Below the pieces are notes generated by a model, which ran no database searches, was not told the origin of the DNA, and saw only the letters and a program-made list of their open reading frames with translations. This document shows positions 23,127 through 32,028 of a stretch of 64,000 bases of DNA, piece by piece. The DNA is from Stereum hirsutum FP-91666 SS1. Its lineage: Eukaryota > Basidiomycota > Agaricomycetes > Russulales > Stereaceae. Numbering within the stretch: the stretch's first letter is position 1; every line of letters begins with the position of its first letter. Both the position numbers and the translations under genes were made by a program. The stretch covers positions 146,244-210,243 of the forward strand of contig NW_006763141.1 in assembly GCF_000264905.1 (NCBI RefSeq), read 5' to 3'.

Positions 23127-25146
23127 ATGCCGTCTCTCATTCCTCTCGATAACTTGCTCGGGGTCGCCTTTATTGGTGTGATCATATCAACTGCGTGAGT
23201 GCATCCGTGAGTCGGCTTAAGCCTGAAGCTGACACGTTATCGTAGGATCTATGGTATCACTTGCTTGCAGGTGTATCATTACTACACCAAGCACTGCGCG
23301 CAGGACAGCGCGTTCCTCAAATCATTTGTGCGTAACAAAACTCTTCGGATTGTGATTTCACCGCTGATCCAACTGATAGGTCGCGGCGTTACTGTACGCT
23401 GCTTTCATTCCTCACAATGAACATCCTCATCGCTGATCAATAATCAGAGTCCTTGATTCGCTCCATGTGGCACTACTCGCAACTTTTTATTATCATTATA
23501 CCGTCACCAATTTCGGCGACTACGCGGTTCTCGCTGAAGATACCTGGTGAGCCAAGAGAGAGTCTATACTTTGTCGTGGTGCTGATATCTCCGTTCGTCG
23601 TGCAGGAGCTTACTTGTATGGCCCATTACCTATGTCCAAAAATACGTAGATTGCTAATCTATACACCAGACTCAGGTTGCAGTCGGGGTGGGTTATAGTC
23701 CTTTCTGTGGTCAAACTAGCTCTGACGACAACCGTACAGGATATATTGACTCTATGCGTTCAAATGTGACGGCATTCAATATTTGATCCTCCTCTTTTCC
23801 CTGCTGACGTGCTGGCGACCCTTCATTGGTAAAGGTTCTTTGCCTTTCGGATATATCAACGTACGCTTCAATCATAAAGTTATAGACCCAACCGAAATCC
23901 TCATTCAGAATTGCATTTCAGTCAGCGGGAATCGAATGTTTATTCCAATTGTCATAGTGCGTTTTCCAGTAATTTGTGTGTACGTTTCACATCAATTGAG
24001 CACGCAGTTTAGGTATTGATGGCCACAATTCAGCTGGGTGAGTTCTCTGTATTTATTGGCAATACTTAAAGTTCATAATTGCCTTTTAGCACTGGCTATA
24101 GGTATGTAGTCCGATGCTCAATCGTTATAAACATACTTACATGATCGCTACCAGCATACATCGTGAAAGGGTGGGTCTGATGGCACAAATTGGAAACCTA
24201 TCACTGAGTGCTTGCGTCACTTCCCTAGATTCCACGTTCTTTTCTTCTCGAACTCTGCCGCAGACATCGTAAGATCGTCCGGCCTCCTGTTACAACTAGG
24301 AGTTAACGATTCTGTCTAGCCGTATACTACAAGTGCCTTGTCGATAGATATCGCGTGCGATACCATCATAACCATTACGATGATTTACTATCTCCAACGG
24401 AATCGCTCCTCATTTGAAAAGTGAGTCTTTGCTGCATATATGTGTTTCGACATGCTCAAATTTCCCTTACGTTCAGGACTAATCGCGCGATCAATCTGCT
24501 AATCACATACGCTCTAAACACCTGTGAGTCTGTCAATGCTTAAGAACGAGAACCACATCTCATATAGTAAACATGCTCTCGTCTGTCTACCCAGGTCTTC
24601 TCACCACGTAAGTGCTGAATTATGCAGTATTCGGGTCGTAAACTCTAACGGTATTCCTCTAGTCTATGTACTTTGGCATGCTTGATCTCGGTAACTTATT
24701 TCCTCGATGTTAAACGTCAGCTTCTGACTAGTGATCTGCAGTGGGTTACTTCAACAAATGCTCTGGTCTATGCATTATTCTATTTCATCCTCGTCCGCTG
24801 TGAGTGGAAGCTGTCTGCTCTGTATGTTTACGTCTGACATTCGCCACATATAGTGTATTCATGCTCTTTCATGTCGACGTCAGTGTGCTACCTTGGCTTC
24901 TGGTTCTGTGTCCGACATACTGACAGCGTTTGCTCTAGACTCAACTCTAGACAATTTGTCAGAGCGCAGCTTTCAGGTACAAGAGACGCGGAGGAGGTCA
25001 TTGCGTTGTCTACATTCCAGGCAGCCCGTGGTGGACCTTCCCATGAGACATCGACTGGTGACCAGTCGCATAGCGTGAAGGAAACAGCATCGTCTCTTTC
25101 CGCTGTGACGTTCAAAGATGGCACAAAACATCCACAGTTGACGTAG
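23127..25146 (+). CDS. DUF6534-domain seven-helix membrane protein
   Basis: Agaricomycete membrane protein family of unknown function, receptor-like in topology. The start gives MPSLIPLDNLLGVAFIGVII, followed by IYGITCLQVYHYYTKHCAQD, which is the usual first two helices. Later exons give VLDSLHVALLATFYYHYTVT (family LDxxHxxL), NFGDYAVLAEDTWSLL and VSGNRMFIPIVIV. The DUF6534 core follows as ALSIDIACDTIITITMIYYL, NRAINLLITYALNTCLLTT, ISVTYFLDVKR and FMSTLNSRQFVRAQL (the family ends its core with LNSR/LNAR). About a dozen very short introns. The join between 23770 and 23920 is not clean by eye, so either a small exon is missed or one exon is damaged. It has a hydrophilic Ser/Thr-rich C-tail. Confidence 0.72.
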
Positions 25147-26517
25147 ATTATTTATTAACGACAATTCCTCTCGCTGAAGGATCATCATACGGTGTTTTAT
25201 GACGACTTATCTTTGTACCGAACAACCTTCTTATATTGTCTGGTTCGCTGTTGAATCGATGTAGGGACACGAAGTCGTTGCCTCCTGCGTAATTTATTAT
25301 GTTCCCATTCTTTTTCCTCTCCCATGTTGAAGACCAGGGCCATATGTACCAGCTCCATTTGTCTGTAGTATGTTTCGAATGGTTGTTAAATGGTCCCATG
25401 TACATATTATTTGCAACTCGAATCATTGTCAAGGCTTGATTTTGTGGACAGGACAAAGCTAGAAGAACGTGCCGAGGCTGCAGCTCTTTGCATTTGACAG
25501 TTGAAAGACTAGAACATGAACCACCAGCTTCAGTTGGTTGTTGGAGACTCCAAGTTGTGGCCCAGCAGCGCCACAACATTGACCGCCGGAAGGTCGGCCG
25601 AGAACCGGGTTCATCACTCAATACTCGTAAGTACGACGCTTTCTTTCTCACCAAACCAACCTGGGTAAAATCCAGTCGTTCTCTCCACGGGTTCGCTTTA
25701 CACATACTCTGTTGTCCGGCAACTTGAAGCTCGCCGGGTCTTCCTTCATGAGATCTGCAAACTTCAGACACAACCGGGTCAGCATCCCGACCATTTCAGT
25801 GCACTGGACTCGCCGATCTCGGCCTTAAACGTGGCGACCTTTACCATCAAAACAGACACGGCCTCTTGGTCGAACGAGGCTGCAATAAAGAGAGAGCCTG
25901 CTTCTACAAAGTTGCGATTGTGGCGGAGGTGCATCTGGCCGGAGGAACGTTGATACGGGGTGACAAGTTGGGGAGTTATGTGAATTGGACTGCGCTGGGC
26001 TGGACGTCGGTGGGGACATTTGCAAGTCTTAGACAATACCTATGAGCTTGGTTTCTGATGTGTGGGGGCATACAGAAATGAGTAAGGCCTCAGCGGCGAG
26101 CAATGCAGCGGTGACTCATGGCTCAGTCGTGAGTAGTTCTGGTGTGGAGAAGTGACGGTGGGTGCTGCAAATCATAGAACAATATAAGTAATGTGTGGCG
26201 AGAGTGACCTCGACAAGACAGTCCGTTATGACGATGTTCCCAGACATGAGAGAACTTGCAGCTTGAGGCCTTCAACATAGAGAGTACACTGTACAGTGAG
26301 CCCTCGACTGTGTAGTGTGACGGCGTTCGACGACCTTAATCCAATGGCCACCAGCTATGGTACCCAATTGTAAACCAGAAGGTCTCTTCGAATAACGCAG
26401 AGAAGCTGCAGAGTCAAGGTCAAATGCCGTAGGCGTGAAGCGAACAAGAACAGGAAAGACGTGATCTCTGGCGCAAGCGATAGATGTGAAAGTAGAAGCT
26501 AAAGAGGGGCAGACCTC
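25147..26517. other. Repeat-rich intergenic region, 25.1-26.5 kb
   Basis: No functional gene recognised. It has a long minus-strand open frame at 25148-25771 without family resemblance and a dispersed repeat at 25525-25610. The rest is probably the degraded downstream part of the LINE relic to its right. Confidence 0.45.
25525..25610. repeat. Dispersed repeat (partner at 31437-31500)
   Basis: It shares agttgtggcccrgyagcgcc and ccggaaggtcggccgagaac with 31437-31500, both on the plus strand and preceded by agct.cagt.g.ttg. The copy here has an extra acaacattgaccg between the two blocks. Both lie in repeat-rich surroundings, and transposon origin is inferred. Confidence 0.6.
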
Positions 26518-27424
26518 CTACGAACGAAGCCAGTCAGCGGCCTCCTTTGTATCGAGAAGAAACATATCATCAGTCCTCCTGACCCGATGAGCGGCGAGGA
26601 TTGTAACAGGAACAGGTATTTCCAGAGACAGGACGGAAGCCTTGACCTTGACGAGAAGCTCTGAGACTGGGCCTGCTAAGACAGGGTCACTGTCCTTCAC
26701 CGCTTCCAAGTCAATTGTGACCTGACGAGCTTGTAATTCCGCCTGGAGCACAACTTACAGATCCAAACCACTAGCAGAGCCAAAAGCCGAAACCGACGAA
26801 TTCACGAGAGACTCCGACAGGAAGGGACCAAGCCAAAACTAGATCTAGAATCCGAGCAGTGAGAGTCTTAGAAGCCGTTGACAGTTCAGCCGACATAGCC
26901 TTCAGTTGGTCCATGCACTGGAGAGACTCGTGAACAGCGGTAAGGTTATCCTTCCCCGTAAGGGATAAGGTGCGGACGACAGACTCAAGGGGTGCGGCAG
27001 CAGAAGAGACAGCGAGCACAATCTGATCGAGGGCGGGCCAGAGGCGCTGGACGACACCACGCGTGACATCTTCGACGAGGGCTTCGGGCTCAATTCGCGC
27101 TGAAGGTGGTGTTCTAGGAATCCCAAGAGTGTCTCAGTATTTTTGATGGCAGAGGAGGCGGTAGCAGGGAGGGTGGGTTGCTGGTCTTGATGTCACGGAT
27201 GCGAAGGAGTATAGTGCGAAGATCGGTGATTGTGGCGGGTTTCCCGGGCAGATTGAACTGCTTAGAGAGTGTAGCTCTTGCATCGGCAACTGCGTAGGGA
27301 CAATTAGTAGAGGACTGGGACTAGGACAGGGCAGGGGAGATATTGCGTTGAAGGGTTTTGGTGAGATGGGACCGCGGTCGTGAATGGCAAGTACTGACTC
27401 GTCGACAGGCTTGAATCTCGACAT
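26518..27424 (-). pseudogene. Decayed LINE ORF1 (gag-like) fragment, Tad1-type of basidiomycetes
   Basis: Reverse-strand peptides fit, in order, the ORF1 protein of basidiomycete non-LTR retrotransposons. They are FNLPGKPATITDLRTILLRI, a long helical segment (AVHESLQCMDQLKAMSAELS), and finally ELQARQVTIDLEAV ... ELLVKVKASVLSL ... KEAADWLRS. The last block is the conserved 'ARQVxID ... AAEWL' pattern of this protein. Frames are broken by several stops and shifts, with no intact start-to-stop frame. I found no reverse transcriptase nearby. The assignment rests on remembered family patterns. Confidence 0.55.
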
Positions 27425-28267
27425 TGCGCTTTACGGGTTTGAAAGAGCAACGAGAGAGAGACTGTGGTGGAAGTATACGAAGAGGACAAAAAGTACAGCT
27501 GGCGGTTAAACGAGTCGACGGTAGTGCTAAGTGGTCGTTCGCGGAAGACCCTGTATTGCTCACATAAGGGATGTTGATAGACACAGGTAAACAATGGCAT
27601 AGATGAAACGTCGTATGGAATGCGAACTTACGATGTCGAATGTCAGAGGAATTTACTCCTGCAAATCAGATAGATCACGTTGCTCCTTCTGTGTTATAGG
27701 TAGCAGGGGTGATGTGCGTGATAGCACCACGCTATCCTGATTCTACTCACAACGAATCAAACACTGTCCGAAAAGAGAAAATTTGAAAAGACATACCGAC
27801 ATGACCATCTCATTGTCTCACTCTGCGTGTTGTTCTCGTCAACACGTCTACTACTTACCCTGGAGCTGCATTGGTGGGGTGAAATACTGGGAGTGAAGGC
27901 TGCTTAGTCTCCTTGAGCAGAGTGGCCAGTCGTTCAACCGGGCGGCGCGAGGATCACTTTGTCTGACGCCCTGCGGCCTGCGCTTTGATATTGAAGCTCC
28001 GCTTCAAAGGGGGCCTGTCCATTATATACGCCATCCGCTTGGAAATTTTCTCGTGGCCGAGCAACCTCGGCCACAAGATTTGGCACCCCGAGTGGCACTG
28101 TGGCGGCGATCGAAATCCGGTCGCAGTCGCTTTCCTCTTGGCTTCGCGACACATTTTGCTTTGTTGCGGACAAGTTCACCCACTATATAGTTGGGGAACT
28201 CCATCAAGAACTCTTACCACATGAGGTGCATATAGCTGATCTGAGCGAGTGCTGACTGAACCGGCCT
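27425..28267. other. Intergenic with tandem short hairpins, 27.4-28.3 kb
   Basis: No gene recognised. At 27992-28006 tgaagctccgcttca is palindromic. At 28053-28074 gtggccgag/ctcggccac forms a perfect nine-base-pair stem with a caac loop. Just beyond, gcgatc...ggtcgc is nearly complementary. The rest gives short open frames only. Confidence 0.45.
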
Positions 28268-28680
28268 GGGAGGAAGGGAGAAGGTAGGACAGGTTGTGAT
28301 ATTAGTGTTCGGCGAAGTCATGGTAAGCGAGCCCCCATCTCTCCCTCGTCCCCTTCTCACCACCAAACTCACACGAGGACTGACCACACCTCATGACACA
28401 ATCACAATAGGGCATATACCTCCTCTCGACTCTGAAGGTAAGCTTGATTCGACCCTATTCAAGCTCGATTCAAGCTCATCATTTGAATGACGGCTGCTCG
28501 ACTCCGCACCTCCTTCCTACCTCCCGCATTCTCCGAAATCGGGATCCCCACAGGCGAAGCCAAGCAGTCTCAGGAGATCACCAATCTCTTCAGCACCCTC
28601 CCAACATACGAGATCTTCGGCCTTGTGTTCGATTAGAGTTTTTACTGAGTGCAGTGCTGGCGGCGGGCGGGAAATGAGTC
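28268..28680 (+). pseudogene. Decayed duplicate of the GPHR 3' end
   Basis: It matches the last two exons and the intervening intron of the GPHR gene at 1530-1910. Shared blocks include gtgatcttagtgctcgg (here gtgatattagtgttcgg), gggcatatacctcctctcga, actccgcacctccttcc and cagcaccctccc.acatacga. Because the intron is present, it arose by DNA duplication and not from an mRNA. It is dead: about 65 bases are inserted after ctctcgactct, and tgg to tag in FDW gives a stop (gattagagt). The acceptor reads atag instead of acag, and no upstream exons are present. Confidence 0.85.
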
Positions 28681-29076
28681 AGTCGCATCAATGTGTGCGT
28701 TATATTAGGGCCTGCGAGCCCATTGGCATGGATGTTTGAGTAACGATAGCTCAGATTCCGAAGGTACGTTTTACTATACATTCAACCACTTCCATCCCTA
28801 TCCTTTCTACATGATGTCCAATCAGAATCGCATTGAGCGCGGGACTTTCATAGTCTTGTGCATGAAACGATTTTACGTGCTACTGCACTCTGACTCTTTT
28901 CGCATCTATGTTCCCTTGTTCGATGTGCGCTGGTGCTGACCTCCCATTTTACCTCTTTGTTTACAGACTTAAACGGTGAGATGTCTTTAATTTGTTCAGC
29001 GAACCCATAGTTCAGAGAAGATGGACATATTATTGTTGTACGAACGTGTGTATCAGGATGCAAATAGATGGTACGA

Positions 29077-30579
29077 TCAAATATCAAACGGGTGAACGTG
29101 CGTGATCTCCAACCTCCGCGCAGCCAGGAAATCCCGTGGAAATTCAAGATTGGAGTCGTACGTGACCTCAGTAACGTGCTGTTCAATCTGGGAGATAGTA
29201 GGATGGTTTTGTAGATCATCAATAGTATGAAAGTGCAGATGATTGAGTGCTATTCCACGCTGGGTACAGTCTCTAACGAATTTCAGCAGGGGAGTGAGTT
29301 CTAGAGGACAAGTACTAAGGAGAGCGAACACGTGAAGAGTAGAGAGACGAGGACACGGAAAACCACTGTTCTCTGCACCAGTAAGAGCGGACAAGAAGTC
29401 CTCGGCATCGGATAAATCACCAAGGGGGAAAGACAAGGTCTCGAGGGAAGGAAAGTGGCGTAGAACATGTTCCCATATTTCCCTCTGCTCAGAATGCCAT
29501 ATCCATTCCGAATCGCTAACGGCTGGACCAAACCACAGCTCCCTAACCTCAACACACCTCAGCCTCTTGCCTATGGCCGACAATGTGCTGCTAAGAACAT
29601 CCCCTACACTGAAAGCCTTGACGGAAACGGCAAGCTCGAAAGCAGCGACATCGTTACCTCCGAGAACTGAAAACCCCAGCTCATTCGGTTGATTGAACTG
29701 GAGAACATGGAGGGCGTCGAGGAATGATTGATATGAGGCAACCTTGGCCGGTAAAAGAGACAAAATACCGTCGTGTAGCACGCTGAAAAGCTCTTGTGCT
29801 TCCAAATGAACGACGGTCTGCGCCTGGAATGAGATGTTCTCCATCATCGCCTGGATGAATCTCGATTCCGCCCTCATCGTTTTGATGGAGATGTAACGCA
29901 AACTACGAAGAAGTATGCGCCCGCGGTTCCATACATAGTCTTCCGGGAGAAGGTAGATATCGCCGCCTAGAAAGTCGAAGACCTCCAACGACGGGTTATG
30001 TTCCAGGAACTCGAGTAGACCAGTGAAATAGGACGGTTGGCTGTTGATGGAGCAGTGGAGAGATAGGTGGCTGAGTGCAGTGTACGGTAGGGGCATTCGT
30101 ATCTCTTGAAGATGTGTCAGCGCAACGGACGAAGACGGAGTGCTGGAGGACGCGAGCTTGTGGACGCGATCAACGACGGTCTTCGAAAGAAAAAGGGGTG
30201 GTATGACCGTAGGGGCCGTGGACACGAATCCGTCACGGAGAGCTATGGGCGATTGGAGATATACGTTAAGGGGCCTCAGCTGCGATCTCTGGAGGAAGAG
30301 GGCGCTCAAAGAGGTGCTGATCTGGATATCCAATGTACACCATAGATGTGGGACAGCGATGCAGATCAATCTCCACCATTCGCATACGTGCGAGAAGGTC
30401 AAAGAAGGCCACCAAGCGGTCCCATAGTCGTGATCAGCCTCGAATTGGCTTGTCGCATACAAGAAGATGCGGGCCCAGAGCTCGAAAGGTATACGTCGGA
30501 CCTGGAAAGAACCAACTTCATGACTGGAGATGGGCGATAGCATGCCTGCAGACGAAACGAGATTATGATTGCTATCCAT
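29077..30579 (-). CDS. F-box-like protein, 500 aa, single exon
   Basis: Intronless gene. Residues about 28-75 (VRRIPFELWARIFLYATSQF ... LTFSHVCEWWRLICIAVPHL) are a typical agaricomycete F-box-like domain, which docks on Skp1 in SCF ubiquitin ligases. The long remainder is a helical/LRR-like substrate-binding region with repeated LxxLxxL patterns, for example HLSLHCSINS, LEVFDFLGGDIYL, LETLSFPLGDLSD and LSTLHVFALL. It ends LEITHVHPFDI. Such genes are expanded in mushroom genomes and their targets are unknown. Its 3' end and downstream flank are duplicated, in decayed form, at 3585-4297. Confidence 0.85.
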   Translation of the reverse strand: MDSNHNLVSSAGMLSPISSHEVGSFQVRRIPFELWARIFLYATSQFEADHDYGTAWWPSLTFSHVCEWWRLICIAVPHLWCTLDIQISTSLSALFLQRSQLRPLNVYLQSPIALRDGFVSTAPTVIPPLFLSKTVVDRVHKLASSSTPSSSVALTHLQEIRMPLPYTALSHLSLHCSINSQPSYFTGLLEFLEHNPSLEVFDFLGGDIYLLPEDYVWNRGRILLRSLRYISIKTMRAESRFIQAMMENISFQAQTVVHLEAQELFSVLHDGILSLLPAKVASYQSFLDALHVLQFNQPNELGFSVLGGNDVAAFELAVSVKAFSVGDVLSSTLSAIGKRLRCVEVRELWFGPAVSDSEWIWHSEQREIWEHVLRHFPSLETLSFPLGDLSDAEDFLSALTGAENSGFPCPRLSTLHVFALLSTCPLELTPLLKFVRDCTQRGIALNHLHFHTIDDLQNHPTISQIEQHVTEVTYDSNLEFPRDFLAARRLEITHVHPFDI

Positions 30580-31065
30580 AGCCGATATCGTTTACTAAAC
30601 AGACAGCTTGATATTAGCATGGAATGAGACAGCGTCATAAAGGTTGACTACTTGCTGTGGTAACACGGAGTTGACACGGAGTTATCGAGCTATAGCGAGC
30701 GAGTTTCACCTCCGCGATGGGACGTCGTGGATTTCCTGTACTAAAAAGATTCGTCGAAGAACTTCTAGAGTACTAGAGGAAAACATAACAATGAGCTATA
30801 TTGACCAAACAGGGTGACAAATGAGGGCGTATACACAGAGAACTTCGATGATACCAACCGCGACCAAGATGACATATCGACATACCAATTTGGGCCTTTC
30901 AAGAGATCAACGCGATTAATATTGGCGAAGAATCACTTGTGCAGGAATAAGATGTTCAAGCGGCAGCAGCAAAGATCTCAACGACGAAGACTGGCAGCAA
31001 TTCTGAGGTGTTGGCGTGGTCAAGGACAGCACCGATGGCGACGAATACAGGAAGGTGGACGTTAC

Positions 31066-31165
31066 TGACTCGGGTCTGGCGGTCAGCGAAGCTGATCGAT
31101 GTTCCCGCGTCCAACCAGGTCCAACCAGGTCCAACCCACGGCCGGTCTTGTGTCCACCCGGCAAA
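31066..31165. repeat. Dispersed repeat, copy 2 (partner at 4300-4405), with 10-bp tandem units
   Basis: It shares tgactcgggt, gatcgatgttcccg and ccaacccacggccggtcttg with the copy near 4.3 kb. It differs by containing gtccaaccag repeated about 2.5 times (31110-31137), absent in the other copy. Confidence 0.55.
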
Positions 31166-31436
31166 AGGATAACACTGAACAGTCCCAAAACAGGCAATAA
31201 GTAAAGTCCGGAACATTCAAGAACGAAAGAGCGGAGGCAACTGGGCAGCACAGCCACCCATTCAGCGCCGAAAAACTGATCGTCTGCGAAACGGAGGCAA
31301 AATAGTAAAGCACCTAAGAACCCACTAACAAGTAGCGGGAATATGAGAAATCGCAGTATGGGTTTATCACGAACAGATACCCAAAGTAAATAAACAGAAC
31401 TACCAAAAGGCCAGGAGATGGGCAAGAGATGGGCCG

Positions 31437-31500
31437 CCAGCTGCAGTCGATTGTTCGAGTTGTGGCCCGGTAGCGCCGGAAGGTCGGCCGAGAACCAGGG
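31437..31500. repeat. Dispersed repeat (partner at 25525-25610)
   Basis: Second copy of the agttgtggcccggtagcgcc / ggaaggtcggccgagaac repeat. Confidence 0.6.
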
Positions 31501-32028
31501 GCATTAGATAGTGTGATAGAGCATGCACGGCGGCGATGAGCTGAGCGGTGATCGTGTCGAATAAACATATCATTTCCTCTACAGGAACTCATCCAGTATA
31601 AAGCGAATGACAAAAGACCACACGAATATAAAGAAGAAAGATGGGGAGAATAGCTCGTATGAGCTCGAGAGAGTTAATCGCAGCACAAACTTTGGCCTCG
31701 GACAGAGAACTTTACAGTGCAAGAACTCACCGGATTTTGCCGGCAATTATGCCGCCGACAGGTTCCGTTCGGGTTTCCCACGCGTCCTCGTTTCTTTCCA
31801 GATCTGCGTCATGTTTGGCCACAGGACGCCATTTACCAGCATTGTTGTGGCCGGTCCTCCCTTTATAGACGTCTTGCAATGACTTAGGTATCTATTTCGG
31901 CCTCTATTGACGCCGCATTTAGTGCGCCGTTCTATGAAAAATCGTAGGTCTTCACACAGGTTACGATCTAAAGCATACCGTATTCCTATCGCGTTCATCC
32001 CCACGGCCCCTGTCTCCTACTATCCACG

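Larger units (their letters stand above)
30580..32028. other. Intergenic with repeat fragments, 30.6-32.0 kb
   Basis: No gene recognised. It holds dispersed repeats at 31066-31165 and 31437-31500, each with a partner elsewhere in the window. The final 150 bases precede the kinase-like gene and probably serve as its promoter. Confidence 0.45.

Noticed and set aside
25148..25771. 207-codon minus-strand frame after the DUF6534 gene
   Set aside because: It includes the dispersed repeat at 25.5 kb and shows no family pattern; probably chance or transposon debris.
28053..28115. Possible tRNA (stem plus a gatcgaaatcc stretch resembling a B box)
   Set aside because: No acceptor or anticodon stem can be folded around it and the A-box position does not fit.
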